DNA of 64,000 nucleotides from positions 23,870,001-23,934,000 of the forward strand of contig OX485809.1 of the NCBI GenBank assembly GCA_950295325.1, in the 5' to 3' direction. This stretch comes from Polytrichum commune (lineage: Eukaryota > Streptophyta > Polytrichopsida > Polytrichales > Polytrichaceae). Below the pieces are notes generated by a model that searched no databases, was not told where the DNA came from, and saw only the letters and a program-made list of their open reading frames with translations. The position numbers and the translations under genes were made by a program. Positions within the stretch are counted from its first letter, which is position 1. Each line of letters begins with the position of its first letter. This document shows positions 29,061 through 40,809 of the stretch, piece after piece.

Positions 29061-30815
29061 ATATGTGTATATTTATATATATAGCTAACTTTTTCAAAAC
29101 TTTTACAAAGTTTGAACTTCCTCTTTTCAAAGGCCAAATCCTTCGACTTCGTTCTTCATTGGAATGCAAGGGTGGGTGGGTGGGAATTTCCACAATATTT
29201 TTTTCTATTTCTTTTGCATAATATCTTCCTACTTGGTAACAACATAATAATTTTGCATAATAAAGTTGTTTGCAATTATGCCTAACCGGATGTATTGTAC
29301 ACCATAGACAGTTTGTATCATAACCTAATTTTCTTTGCAAGAATATGTACCATACTTAGGGTATCTGCTATCAAATAGTATCCAAACAACAAATGTTTCA
29401 TTTTGACTATCCCATACCTTAGAAGTTTAATCACCCATCTTCTTGTTTTACCTCATAGTACATATAGGTAATCCTCCACATGTATGGAGCACTTACAAGG
29501 GAAATGATCCTAGTAACTTCAACCAATAGATATGCATAAAATGTCATAATCACAATACATCATTGTATTGAAGATGTGAAGGGCCTACCTCACATGTGCC
29601 CATGCAACCAACCAACAAACATTCGAGGATTAGTTACATACACGAGGTAAATAACAACAGGACCCAATTATTATCCATGTAGCACACATTTAGTCCATTT
29701 CAAATGCATCATAGTATTTCAAATTACAACACTTGTTGTAAAACTACATATGGGTGTTCAAACTTGTTCTTTGCCCATGATTGGGTCACTCCAAGTAGAA
29801 TACTCCTCTTGGTGATTAACCCTAATTTCTTTCACTATTACCACGTATCTACTACTCCAGTGAGTATGCACAAAGCTAACCTCACCTCACACTTGTGTGA
29901 ATGGTAAAAGAGGAGGTTCATTTTAGGGTTAGGGGTTTATATCGGAGTTCTTACCTATGGTAAGTTTTCTTGAAAACCCTATTTTTACCATGGGTTAGAG
30001 ACGTGGGTTACGTCTGTAATTATGGTTATTTTGCTCCATTTGTCTATGTCCTTGTTACATTTCCATCATGGTGAGTATGACCACTTTCCATGTATGTACA
30101 TTTAGGATCTCATGAGTACATAATTGTCTTATTTATAAAGAAGACAAAGGTTAGGTATATTAATGTAAGAGTTTATTATCAAATGTTTTAATGGCATGGT
30201 AGAGAGAGAGAAAGAGAAAGAGAGCTGACTAATCTTGTCTTGATAGAACTCTTGTTCTGATAGGAATTGTCATCACTATACAGGTAGAGTTAAGTTAAGT
30301 TATGACAACATACATCCCTCGCTTAGAAGGGTCATGGTAATCAAGTCATCAATTACTATATGTCCCTCACCTTGTTATTTCACCCTTTTAGGCAAAAATA
30401 TATTGGGAATTTGTTCATACTTGTTGTTTTACCTCAAGAAAACTATGTAAGACATACATATGCACATATGTTATTGTCGCATTTATATATCGAATTTTCG
30501 AGTTCTCGTGTCTGTAAATAGAGATACATCAATCATACATCTGGTAATTATCAAGCATGGTCAAGAACTACATTTCAGAATCTTAGCTTGTATTGAAACT
30601 GGTGCAAACCATAGCTCCGGTTACTTATATGGATTTCTTCATTTCTTCAATTCTCAGTGACTGCGACTGCACACAAAGTTACTTAGGCAGGATATTTAAT
30701 CACTTGTTCACGAGAAGTTCAGAGCATCCGCATTACAAAAAATCAAGAAGACATAACTGTGTACCAAATATCAAGTACATGTGACAATCTATTAGAGTTA
30801 TCATATAGCATATAC
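29061..30815. other. Spacer without recognisable gene
   Basis: No coding frame, RNA gene or clear element ends were recognised. A short GA-rich run (AGAGAGAGAGAAAGAGAAAG) lies at about 30,199-30,224. Confidence 0.45.
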
Positions 30816-30818
30816 TTA

Positions 30819-31405
30819 GGGCCGGTTCACACTATGGCCAAACTTCGAGAGGAGAAGCGTTTGGACCAATGAAAATGCAGAAATGTCCAAAGTCCGTCCT
30901 CTCGGCCTTCACACTAGAAGCCGAAGTCCAAAGGACGTCGCCTCCAAAAGAGCCTAGGTGGCAGCACTTTTAGGAAGTTATGGCGCCAAGAGTTCGGCCT
31001 CTCGAGCAAAGTTTGGGTCAAGCAAAATGCTCGACCCAAACTTCCGTCGAGAGGCCGAACTTTTTTTTCATTAAAATATCAATCATTGACAAGAACTTGA
31101 CCATTAGATTGAAGGGGTTATTTTGAGCAAGGAATAAAGTGGGATGCTCCTTTGGGTTTGGACTTTGGGCTTGGCCTTTGGAGGCTTCACACTATGGTTG
31201 TCCAAGTCGAGAGGCCGTGGGAGTTCATGGCCAAAGGTTAGGACTTTGGGCTTAGCCTTTGGAGGCTTCACACTATGCCCGGCCAAAGGCTCCACTTACT
31301 ATATTTTATTGACTATTTTCAACTAATTTCTTTGGACTCTCAACAAAGTTTGGCCACTCAATCCCACGGCCTCTCAACTTGGACGGCCATAGTGTGAACC
31401 GGCCC
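30819..31405. mobile_element. Non-autonomous TIR element, 587 bp, TTA target duplication (Harbinger-like)
   Basis: The ends GGGCCGGTTCACACTATGG (30,819) and its inverse (ending 31,405) are flanked by TTA at 30,816-30,818 and 31,406-31,408. A 3-bp TTA/TAA duplication and G-rich termini fit the PIF/Harbinger superfamily. Internally, 'ctttgggctt(g/a)gcctttggag' recurs (about 31,164 and 31,245), and a strong hairpin lies at 30,991-31,061. No transposase is encoded. Confidence 0.85.
30991..31061. other. Long near-perfect hairpin inside the TIR element
   Basis: The arm at 30,991-31,019 (starting AGTTCGGCCTCTCGA) pairs with 31,033-31,061 (ending GAGAGGCCGAACT) with few mismatches, around a loop of about 13 nt. 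Such a stem is of the size seen in plant small-RNA precursors. Transcription is not shown by the sequence. Confidence 0.7.
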
Positions 31406-31990
31406 TTAAACTGATGCAATTCACAGTTCCAGTTGCCCATATGGATTTCTCATTCTCAGTCTCCAGTTACTAGACTACAGAAATAATTATTTCAGCAGCA
31501 TATTATTCGATCACTATATAGAGAGGTCAGAATGTTCATGGCTCTCGATGAAGATCAGAGTACCCACATTTCAGAGTAACAAGAAGTCACAGCTGTGTGT
31601 AAAATATCAAGTCTATGTGGCTATATGTAGAGTTACCCCGACTTATTTCTTTTATTTTTTCCGTAGAAAAAGCAAGAACCACAGAACTATTTGATTCTCC
31701 ATGTATGGTTCAATGGCTATACTTGGTTGTCTTATTTTGAGTTTGTTTTTATCTAATCCCGAGTGCTTTATCAACAACAGAATGTGCATAGTGTCCAAGT
31801 CGAGGGTCAATCAAAAGTAGAGAGAAAATATTGGTGTAAAGCAAGAAAGAGAGACTCAGATTCAAGACTCCGGACACATTCAATACCCCTATTGGTAGGA
31901 ACCGTACATTGGTGGCCCGCACCTGTAAGTGTGGGTGGGCTATTAGACCATAAAGGTGGTCAAAGTCGTGGTCATGGTTGTGGTTGTGAG

Positions 31991-32011
31991 TGGTGGTGGT
32001 GGTGGTGGTGG
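31991..32011. repeat. (GGT)n microsatellite
   Basis: Seven GGT/TGG units are uninterrupted. Surrounding DNA (31,409-32,350) holds no gene. Confidence 0.8.
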
Positions 32012-32350
32012 TTAACCACCCCAATCAACTACGAAGAAAAAAAACAAAAAAAAACATTTACTTGTTTTGTGTAGATTCTTATGGTCGTGGTTGATGGTTG
32101 GGTTGGTCATTTAAATTGCAATCGATGGTTTAGGTCTTGGGTTTGAGAGGAACTTAAAAGTGAATACTATTCCAATTGGCTTTGGGATTGTAGTGTTCAA
32201 GTGGCTGCTTGCTCAACTTTCTTTCTAGACTTCAGGCTAAAAGCCCTTTGGTGATGCCACACAAGCATGAATGACCACCCCCATGGTGGTTAACCATGTA
32301 GAGGAAGGGGTTGATGGAGGTAAGGGGTGGTTAGTATTCATCATGCATAT

Positions 32351-32534
32351 TTTATGGAAATAAAATTAAAGAAAGTAAACCACTACCACAACCACCCCTA
32401 GTGTAAATGACCCTTGAGATGGACAATTCTAATGAAGACTTGTTTATGGAAATAAAATTAAAGAAAGTAAACCACTGCCACAACCACCCCTAGTGTAAAT
32501 GACCCTTGAGATGGACAATTCTAATGAAGACTTG
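32351..32534 (+). repeat. Recent 92-bp tandem duplication
   Basis: The units 32,351-32,442 and 32,443-32,534 differ at about one base (CACTACC versus CACTGCC). The near identity indicates a recent duplication. No coding sequence is involved. Confidence 0.9.
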
Positions 32535-32743
32535 GAGCATAAATGCCGGCATGTACTAAATTAGATTGGACATGTGCACATGAAATATAAATTACTTTAA
32601 TGCCCCCCTGTGAGGCCAAACCCCCCACCCTTAAGCGTCCGTAGTCCGAGTAGTGGGTTTGGGCTCACATTCCTCCGCGGTATTGGATTTGGATTTGGAT
32701 GAGTCCATAGTGCAAGGTTCACCCTTCAAGTGGTCTTGGATTT

Positions 32744-33066
32744 AACTAGCTCCTTCATAAACCCAGCTCCTTCATGAACTCAGCTCCTTAGCTTCTAACT
32801 AAACAAACTCAGGTCCTTCATAAACCCAGCTCTTTACTTTCTAACTAAACAAACCCAGCTCCTTCATAAACCCAGCTCTTTACTTTCTAACTAAACAAAC
32901 CCAGCTCCTTCATAAACCCAGCTCCTTCATGAACCCAACTCCTTAGCTTCTAACTAAACAAACCCAGGTCCTTCATAAACCCAGCTCTTTACTTTCTAAC
33001 TAAACAAACCCAGCTCCTTCATAAACCCAGCTCCTTCATAAACCCAGCTCCTTCATGAACCCACAA
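32744..33066 (+). repeat. Minisatellite, 17-bp and ~48-bp higher-order units
   Basis: The basic unit is CCCAGCTCCTTCATAAA, alternating with 'ctctttactttctaactaaacaaa' to form a longer unit repeated about five times. Variants include CTTCATGAAC and AGGTCCTTC. It is not coding. The DNA from 33,067 to 34,250 shows no gene and a C10 run at about 34,281. Confidence 0.85.
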
Positions 33067-34254
33067 CTTTGTAGTTGTAATCCCCAACTACCTCACTAAT
33101 TATTCAAGCCCTTAACTAATCTTCCTACCTAATTTCCCTAATTCTACTAACAACCCCTTTCTAATCACACAATTCTTCTCTAATCCTAAAATCCTAAAAT
33201 CCTAGAGAGGATAGGGGGAGAGAGAATTTCCTAACTTCACTAAGACTAACTAATCCACACAAGTATATTTTTGCACTCATCACAACATCAAGTGCTCAAC
33301 TCTTAAACATGGAACTTGCAACCACGTGTATTCAAAACATGAACTTTAAGTACCACAAATTGGAATCATGAATTAACTTTAAAATCCTTCACGTCAACAC
33401 TAATTCTACCAAGAGGTCAAACCCTCTTCAAGGCTAACAAGCCTTGGCTCTCAAACTAAAAACTAAGCACACACATGTGCTCCAATATGGCTTCCCACAC
33501 CCACACTTATAACTCGTGGGGTGCCTTGGAGCACAAAGGAAAGAGAGAGTGAGTGAGGAAAGAATGAGGGATTATATAGTAAGCTTGAGGGGGTGAGCAC
33601 CTTCAAGGCTCACGATAAGCCCTTGAGATTTCCTCCTACTTAGTAGGCGCCAATCCTATCTTCTAAGCCTTCCTCCCTCAAATGATCAACAAGGATCCTA
33701 ATTCGAACATTTAACTAGCCTTGGCTTTCTACCTACCACACTTTACCAAACTTGGGATGCTTCAACCCAAACTTAGCCTCCTTCGCTTTCCGCCGCCATA
33801 ACTTTCTCCCCTTACTTTCCCAAATCGTCGCTCACCACTTAATTCAAACCACGATGCTTAACTCGTGATTTGATTGGTGCTTTGAGAATTTGCTTATCCT
33901 CCACCTTGCATTCTTCCTTGGGCCTTCCCCATTAAGTGGCCATGATGAGGTGGTCCACTTGTGCGCTCCATGTGATCCTCCATTCATCCCAATTCGAATG
34001 CACTTGCCTCTTGAGTCACTTTGGTTGTCTCCATCCATTTGTACTAGCCTACTCACTAACTACTCAATCCAAGTTCTCCTTACCTATCCTCATTCACTCA
34101 AATCCTTCCGAAGGTAAAAACACAATAACAACTCACATCCTAGCCTCTTACAACATGGTACTTCTAAGACTAACATTTCACTCTTTTTATATTTTTGTGA
34201 AGTAACATGCTACTTCAAAGTGCATCAACTAACGTTTCAAGGGTCTAAGACTAA

Positions 34255-35574
34255 ATGTGGGCACCCTTTTGGGCTCACACCCCCCCCCCAAAAAAAAAGC
34301 AACAAATAAACAAATTGGTCCAAGGCAACCTCCTTATCTATCAACTCCCCCATTTTCCTCCACCGTTCTTAAAATGGTTGGCAACAATAGGGAGTGGTAG
34401 GACAATGGCCTCCCCACCATTGAGCTCGTGCTCCATCATATATATGACTATGACTTTCATACTTCATAAGGTCAAATCACATGCTAACATAAATGGCAAT
34501 GAACAAGCATACGCATTAGCCAAATTAGGATGTGAACTAGATCATAGAGACACCACAATGCCACACGAACATGCACATTCTACACCATACTACCTCCAAA
34601 AAGGTTGGTGGCACTCAATGCAAGAAACATTAGACAAAGGCCTCATATGACACCTTGGAAAACATGTCCTCGAATATGACAAAAACCATAATTTAGAAGT
34701 CATAGCTAACCAAACACACCAACAACACAAGTGGCTTGAAAACAAAGACATTGACGAGACATTATCAAACAAATTTTGGACAAATCCAAGTATTATGGAT
34801 AAACAAAAAAACGTGTCTAATCAAATTCTGAACGGGACAATACATGGGCCACCCCCGGAAGCAACTCTTCTTTGGTAGAGAAGCTTACCCATCAAAAACG
34901 TGCCCCATCTGCAACTCATCATATGCAGATACATGGTTACATGTACTACTCAAATGCAAACAACAGCACATTCATGCACTCATAACAAAACGACATAACA
35001 AAATTGTATGGGAAATATGTAAACTAATTATGTCAAATAAAATATCTAGACACTATACACTTCTGAATGCAGGAACATACAATGAACGACCTCAAGAAAA
35101 TACCGTGCCAACATGGCTACTGCCATGCACATGTGGTACCCATAGATGCCATTGCAACGCCATGTTTAAACCGGACATATTGTGCGTCATAGGACATCCA
35201 TATAACCACCCCCCGCCAGAAGCCAATACAACAAAAATCACCATACAATTCATAGAATTTACATACTGTAATGACAAATTTGCCACATAACCCTTGATAG
35301 GAAATCCAAAAAATACCAACCGCTCACCAATAACATCATAACAAGGGGATGGGATGTAGCCCCATTCGTGGTACTAGTCGCAGGCGCAATAGCCACTACA
35401 CACATCCCAGCAATGAAAAACCTAGAAACAACACTCAAAGTCCCTCTCATAAGGATTAAAAATACATTCCAACAAATTAACATAATCGCCACACAATATG
35501 CACACTCAATACTAGTTCATAAACGAAGACTAGAGAACCAACAATCTGTCACAGACCTTCAAGACCTAGCATAA
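34255..35574 (+). pseudogene. 3' part of a LINE: RNase H end, CCHC knuckle, restriction-like endonuclease
   Basis: The remnant starts inside the polyprotein (5' truncated) and is broken by a stop at 34,648, a frameshift near 34,845 and a stop plus frameshift near 35,288. The first part, VKSHANINGNEQAYALAKLG, matches the end of an RNase H domain, with the usual catalytic ADALA altered to AYALA. Next comes a zinc knuckle C-x2-C-x9-H-x4-C (CPICNSSYADTWLHVLLKC), then KPDILCVIG, FIEFTYCND, KSKKYQPL and GWDVAPFVVLVAG. That order, CCHC followed by PD...E...K..KY, is the known layout of the restriction-like endonuclease of R2-type non-LTR elements. RNase H together with this endonuclease is known from Dualen-type elements. 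The clade assignment is inference. I see no poly-A tail. It is inactive. Confidence 0.7.
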
Positions 35575-37470
35575 CTAAATAAACAAACGTATAACCGGGT
35601 ATACTTTACCTTGTAAAACAATGCAACTATACTTGATAAACCCCACTTACAACGGTCACATGCTACCAGTTACCGGTTAACCGGCTATTAGTTATTAATA
35701 TAGTGTCTACTCCCTGCAAAGGGTGAAGTAGTTTTACATCTAACGCCAATGCCCTAGGGTGTGGCCAAGGATGTTATACGAACAAACACTTTATTCACTC
35801 CGACCTCCTCCGGAGACCGAAGTTCTTGTTCTTCTTCTTGACTATGACAAATTAAGTATTTATTTGTATTTAGAAAAGGAACGCTTGGCTTGCCGGAGTA
35901 GTATCAATATGTCACATGTGTAGGTAATTGAGCTACATCCTTCTATCCCCAACTTTCAAGTGCTCAATATGTCTATTTCAAATAGGCACTTCTATGTTAC
36001 GTGGAGCAACCTCTTATGTCTAAATATAGACGGGGTGGGAAAAGATCAATTTTGTTTGGAGAACAAAAATCACCAAAAACATCCATTTCGCCATTTTCAT
36101 CCACATGTTGAAATTTCATCCATCTATGGCGATCTCGTTCAAAATATGGGTGTAACTGCTATACTCTTTATTTCTTCTGCGCCACCTGCTCCCCCCAAAA
36201 AAATCATCGAAAAATGGTGACATGGAATGATCCTTAGCATTGTTCTCCCGCTTTATCAAAATACGTTCGGTCATGCAAAAAAATGTTGTATTATCCAAAT
36301 GTCGTATTCTTGGTACATGACTTTTGGCCTCAAATGTCGTACTATGAAGGTAGTTATTCAAGAAATTGGCCTATTTCAATCTAAAATGTCATTTTGTATA
36401 CATAACAAAGATACATAAGTATGAAAGAATATGTGTATTAAACAAATATGCTCACAACCTTCCCCAAGGTTCCCAATGCTCCCCAATGCTTACAATGTTT
36501 CCCAAGGTTCCTTTACATGTTTCAAAGTACTAATCACACATACGAACCTTGAAATACAAGTGGGTCCCATCTGTTGATGCACATTAATTACCTCTATTAT
36601 ATGATAAATTGGGCCTAAAAGATCTTGTATTACGAGCGTTGTAGTCGTAGTACGGAGGTATGTTAACACTAGAAAATTTGGTTGACCGAGAATGCGTTGT
36701 ATAGTTGAGGTGTCATATACCCTAAACTCCGTAATATTAGCCTCCGTAATGTCACACACTCTCTAATATCCATAAACCCTAGGGAACAGATGTTCGTAAT
36801 TCAAATCTCACTCCTTATTGTCACATCTCTCTCCCTTATATCACAAAACTTGTCATTAATACAAACCACCAAAGAAGTCAACCCACACCCTCACATTGCA
36901 CCTTGTGTCAACATGTGGAGTGTCGCCTTCTTATTTTTCTTCTTCTTCTTCTTCTTCTTCTTCTTCTTCTTTTGCCACTTGTTGAATGTTGGTGCTTGTG
37001 TACGCCGCATCGCATGGGAAGGCCAAGTGGAGTGGACCACACTAGCGTAGGTGATGGGAGAATGAATTCAAATGATCCTCACATCTCATTTATTCCATAA
37101 TGTCACATGCTACACTAATTCAATAGTATCACGTATCCATGTTAACACTACAAAACTCTGTAATATCACGTGCACTTTGGTTGCCACACGTGTGATACTA
37201 CGGAGTTTAGAGTGTATAATGGAGTGTCATAATATGGAGGTTAGACATTACTTAGATAGCCGTGAATTTCATTACTACCAATGAAAGTACGAAGTTGATG
37301 CAATAAATGTGAGTTATTAATTAAGATAGGACATACAATTCTGAATTGGTACCATATCCTACCATCAAAGAGTTCTCACTCAAGTTGAGCGGCCATAGGA
37401 GCCTCTTCCGCACTCGTATGATTGTACGAAGAAATGTAACACGAGAATCATGTCGCCCCTGCGTTAACCG
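35575..37470. other. Spacer with LINE tail, simple repeats and no gene
   Basis: The segment 35,575-35,840 may be the 3' untranslated part of the LINE; it ends with CTCCGGAGACCGAAGTTC, which resembles the extra block in the solo LTR at 28,640-28,670. A (TTC)n run lies at 36,936-36,972. Between 36,530 and 37,230 there are several near-copies of 'taatatcac/acggagt'-like words in both orientations, but no element borders could be set. Confidence 0.4.
36936..36972. repeat. (TTC)n microsatellite
   Basis: About twelve TTC units are uninterrupted. Confidence 0.9.
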
Positions 37471-37473
37471 AGC

Positions 37474-37475
<2 letters not shown>

Positions 37476-37519
<44 letters not shown>

Positions 37520-37544
37520 ATCACAAGCAATTAGGGTTAGGGTT
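37476..37544. promoter_or_regulatory. GA repeat followed by telobox-like motif upstream of the macro-domain gene
   Basis: An uninterrupted (GA)n tract occupies 37,476-37,518. Thirteen bases later TTAGGGTTAGGGTT (37,531-37,544) contains two overlapping teloboxes (complement AACCCTAA). They lie 690-760 bp before the macro-gene ATG, in a plausible promoter or 5' leader region. In Arabidopsis, GA repeats and teloboxes are known Polycomb-recruiting and growth-related promoter motifs. Function here is inferred. Confidence 0.4.
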
Positions 37545-38233
37545 CCATTCGCCATCATCATCGTCGTAGCCATTCTCACATGCAACACACATCCCAATCC
37601 TGCTGCCGGATCCATAATCGAGCGTTTCATATCGAGTTTAGTACTCACGGCATCGCCGAGGGTAAATTTCTCGTATATGGGTGTTTGAAGTTTGGAAGAA
37701 TCCCTGGAGTAAAATCATGTGAATGTCGGGGTCTTGTGGGAATCCAATGAGCACCTGGCCATGCACTGTATTGGCGTAAGATGACGTCAAGTGTTCAGTG
37801 AGTAGGTAAGTACGTTGCACTTCTTTCTCTTAATGGCGTTGGCTTGAGGGGAACTGAACTTCACTCGATTCAGTGGTCTAGGATTTATTGGCTTGACCAG
37901 GCCGGGGTGACATCTGTTTACGTCGGGTTGCGCAGGCTTTACCTGCTGCCATGGACGGGGTATATCTATAACACTGGAATTTAGGAATTTTCCCATTTTA
38001 GATTGGTTGGATTTTTGCTTTTGAAGAGCTTGCTTGAACAACACGGAGGAGCGTGGTCGGTAATGGAGGGAGCTCTCCCATTGCCACTCTGTTGAAGTAT
38101 GGATATTGAGACTCCAGTGATTTGAGAGCTTATTAGTCAGGGAGACTATCAAGACTGTCAGTCAATCTTTGAAACATTCAAGAGAGCTGCTTTTATTTAT
38201 TTATTTCCTGTGTTTCTGCTCTGAGATTCAGCC

Positions 38234-40809
38234 ATGGAGGTTCAATACTCGACTTCACGTGATCTGCAGTCGAAACTTAGTCCTCACAGTTTCAACATCA
38301 CTTTTGTGGACGAGCAAGAGGTACACATTTGCAGTAATTTTTAGTTGGATTGGGTGTTAATGTATGTATCTTACGTTCGCTAGGAAGAAGACTTCATCTG
38401 AACCATAGGTTATGACTGCTGTTGCCTTTGCATCATTGTCGACTTGAACTTTTTTAAATAACTCATTTGAAAAGAGTAAGATGCTCTTAATAGAGCCAGT
38501 TATTGCAAGTATCAGACGTAAACCCTACTGCATACCCTGTGATGTGATGCCACTCATGGTATCCAATTTTTGGTTGTTGCAAACAACTGGAGAGTATAAT
38601 TGATGCATTGTTTTTGTTCGTTAATTTTATATGTGATTGGAGTCTTATTTCGGAATGTGTGGATTTTAATGTGCACTTAGATGTCAGGTCTCATCTTGCA
38701 CTCCTCATTTTCAAGAATAAAATAATGTAAGTGAAGTTAGTCAAAGTGAAGCGAGCATGGAGGCAGTCAAATACTCATATTTTAAGTTCTCACACTCTTG
38801 TTGCCATTTCTGAAAGTCTGGAATGTGTCCATACCTGAGTGTTTACTGTTTCTCTCCTGGTCGATGGGCAATATAGATCAACTTGTTTATTTTATCACTG
38901 TCAAAGAATTGGTGGCATCTTAGCCACTTATGTAAACCTCAAACTTCTTTGGTATATTTGATTGAGAAAAGGTGAGAGGTTTGCAAACTTGTTCTTTTTC
39001 TTTAGATTGAGAGAACCGATCATGCAAACCTGTGTTACGTTCTCTGAATATATTGGGTATTATAGTTCATATCTCTGACCTTTTTCTTTTTTCTGAGCAC
39101 TGGAATGTTTGGTCTGTGATTGTCTCAGCTTGTAAGATGTCTATCAGCATTTGAAAGGAGATTTGTTAAATGCATCTAAAGGGAAGTGTGTGGGAGGTAG
39201 AATGCCTCCTGACATGCATAGTTGGGGTGCAAGTATCTGAAAGTTGCTATGCAGAATTTGGTTTCAGGGTGGCAAGATGAAATTGAGAAACAGTTACCTT
39301 TGCCACAACATGGTGCCTCACCCTCCATCTCCTTATCCACTTACTTGGGAAGTTTTCAGAGTTATCTGAAATCAACTATGGCTGAATGTGTGGTGTCACC
39401 TGCAAATAGTTTCGGATTGATGGACGGGGGTCTTGACCTTGCCCTATCAAAGTATTATGGGGGGGTTGCGAATCTGGTGCCCATTGTGCGCAGAGCTCTT
39501 GTTGATGAATGGTGTGGGGAGCAGAATGTTGGGACTTGCTTGATAGTGGATGTGCATGAGCTTGTTGAGCAAGCGAAACAAGGAGGTCAAGTAGTGAATG
39601 TACCCAGGTACGGTGAACTGGCAATTTTTCTAGTCGTGAAGATGAATGTCAAGAAGACAAATTCTTCATATTCTTGTTTTCATTAGGAGAATTCTCTTCC
39701 ATTCCTGTATGTTTGGGTCAGATTGGGTAGGGTTACACCTGACAGTTACTTTCTTGAGCCTGGGTGAGTTAGGCACCTTGTTTGGAATATCCAAGAGTCT
39801 AGACACATGAACCTGGAATTTTTTTTCTACCCTCAGCACTTCAGGCACTATCTGAAGATGATGAAATCTTGGACATAATGAACATGCGCACTGCTAGTGT
39901 GTGAATTGTTCGAAGCTAAGTTGGTACGACGTGTAGTATTTAACATGTACTTAGATGCCAAGTATGGGCAAGGAGTTGTGCCACTCAAGTAAGTTGGAGG
40001 TGATAATGTTGAGAACCCCTTATAGGTCAGAGATTTCTTTCTTAGCAGAGTTGATCCTGGAATTAGCAATAGAGACCTGGAGTTGTTCTAGTGAGACCTA
40101 GTTGGGACAAAGCAACCATCAACCTATTGAGGGTAGGCTTTTACTGGAACCCCGTACTTGAGTGGCACAAATCCTAGGCCGTAAAGTATTGTTTGAGGCA
40201 TGCACTCTACACATTTTTTGGATACTTGTTCATTTTACAAAATTTTCCCAATTTGTTTGTTGAAATTTACACAAATTTCAACAACTGAATAACGATACAA
40301 ATTTTGCCTAATCTTGCCTACATGTATCGTATCTGCTCTTACAAAGTCTGGAAAGGACTGTTCAATGACTGCATTAAGTGATATCTGCCAGGTACATAGC
40401 CCACGTGCCCACGATGCGGGTTCCAAAGCACTTGCAACCAGAGGATGATATCCCATATTGTTGTACTTGGGCACTTCTAACAGCTGTGCGGAAGCACAAT
40501 GCTGAAGTGGCCAGACTAGAAAGCAGAGGAGGACCTGATTGTTGTGGTGACATGAAGCAAGAACGGATCAACAATGTCATATGTGCTGGGTTTGGAACTG
40601 GTGCAGGACAGTTTCCTTTGGAGGAGTGTGCGAGACAAATGGTTCTGGCTGTCAAGCACTTTGCAGAGAAAACTTCCAACTATTTCACTGAAGCAGATGG
40701 TGTATCGAGAGCAGCCGATCCTTCTGGTTTGTTGACTCTTTGGGATGAGGCTGAGAAGGTTGAAGATGCTGTAAGTAGCTCCGTAGTTGACAAAGTTCAG
40801 CAACCATGA
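38234..40809 (+). CDS. Macro-domain (ADP-ribose-binding) protein
   Basis: Three exons, 38234-38320, 39255-39607 and 40392-40809, join in phase to give 285 residues. Exon 1 starts MEVQYS and ends FNITFVDEQE. The macro fold is shown by VVSPANSFGLMDGGLDLAL (about 75-93), the hydrophobic strand GTCLIVDV in exon 2, VICAGFGTGAGQFPLEEC (about 209-226, the glycine-rich phosphate loop), and flanking helices. Macro domains bind ADP-ribose or remove it from proteins and metabolites. The protein consists of this domain plus a short acidic C-terminal tail and has no signal peptide or membrane segment. The large single-domain form with an N-terminal 'F.I.FVD' strand resembles bacterial and fungal macro proteins and differs from short plant Appr-1''-p enzymes. 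Whether it is a hydrolase or only a binder cannot be told. Neighbours give no pathway hint. Confidence 0.88.
39890..40165 (+). repeat. Dispersed repeat in macro-gene intron 2 (inverted copy at 59,690-59,840)
   Basis: The segment with 'gtaagttggaggtgataatg' and 'gagaaccccttatag' matches 59,690-59,840 in reverse orientation ('ctataaggggttcttaacat...cttcaactta'). Similarity continues to 'attagagacc/aatagagacc'. The borders are unclear. Confidence 0.55.

Noticed and set aside
28784-29221. A 145-codon plus-strand frame.
   Set aside because: It runs mostly antisense to the solo LTR and has no conserved protein features.
31104-31326. Proline/lysine-rich frames on both strands.
   Set aside because: They arise from the internal direct repeats of the Harbinger-like element, not from a gene.
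32744-33066. CRISPR-like alternation of short repeats and spacers.
   Set aside because: The 'spacers' are themselves repeated, and the host is clearly a plant nuclear genome, so this is a minisatellite.
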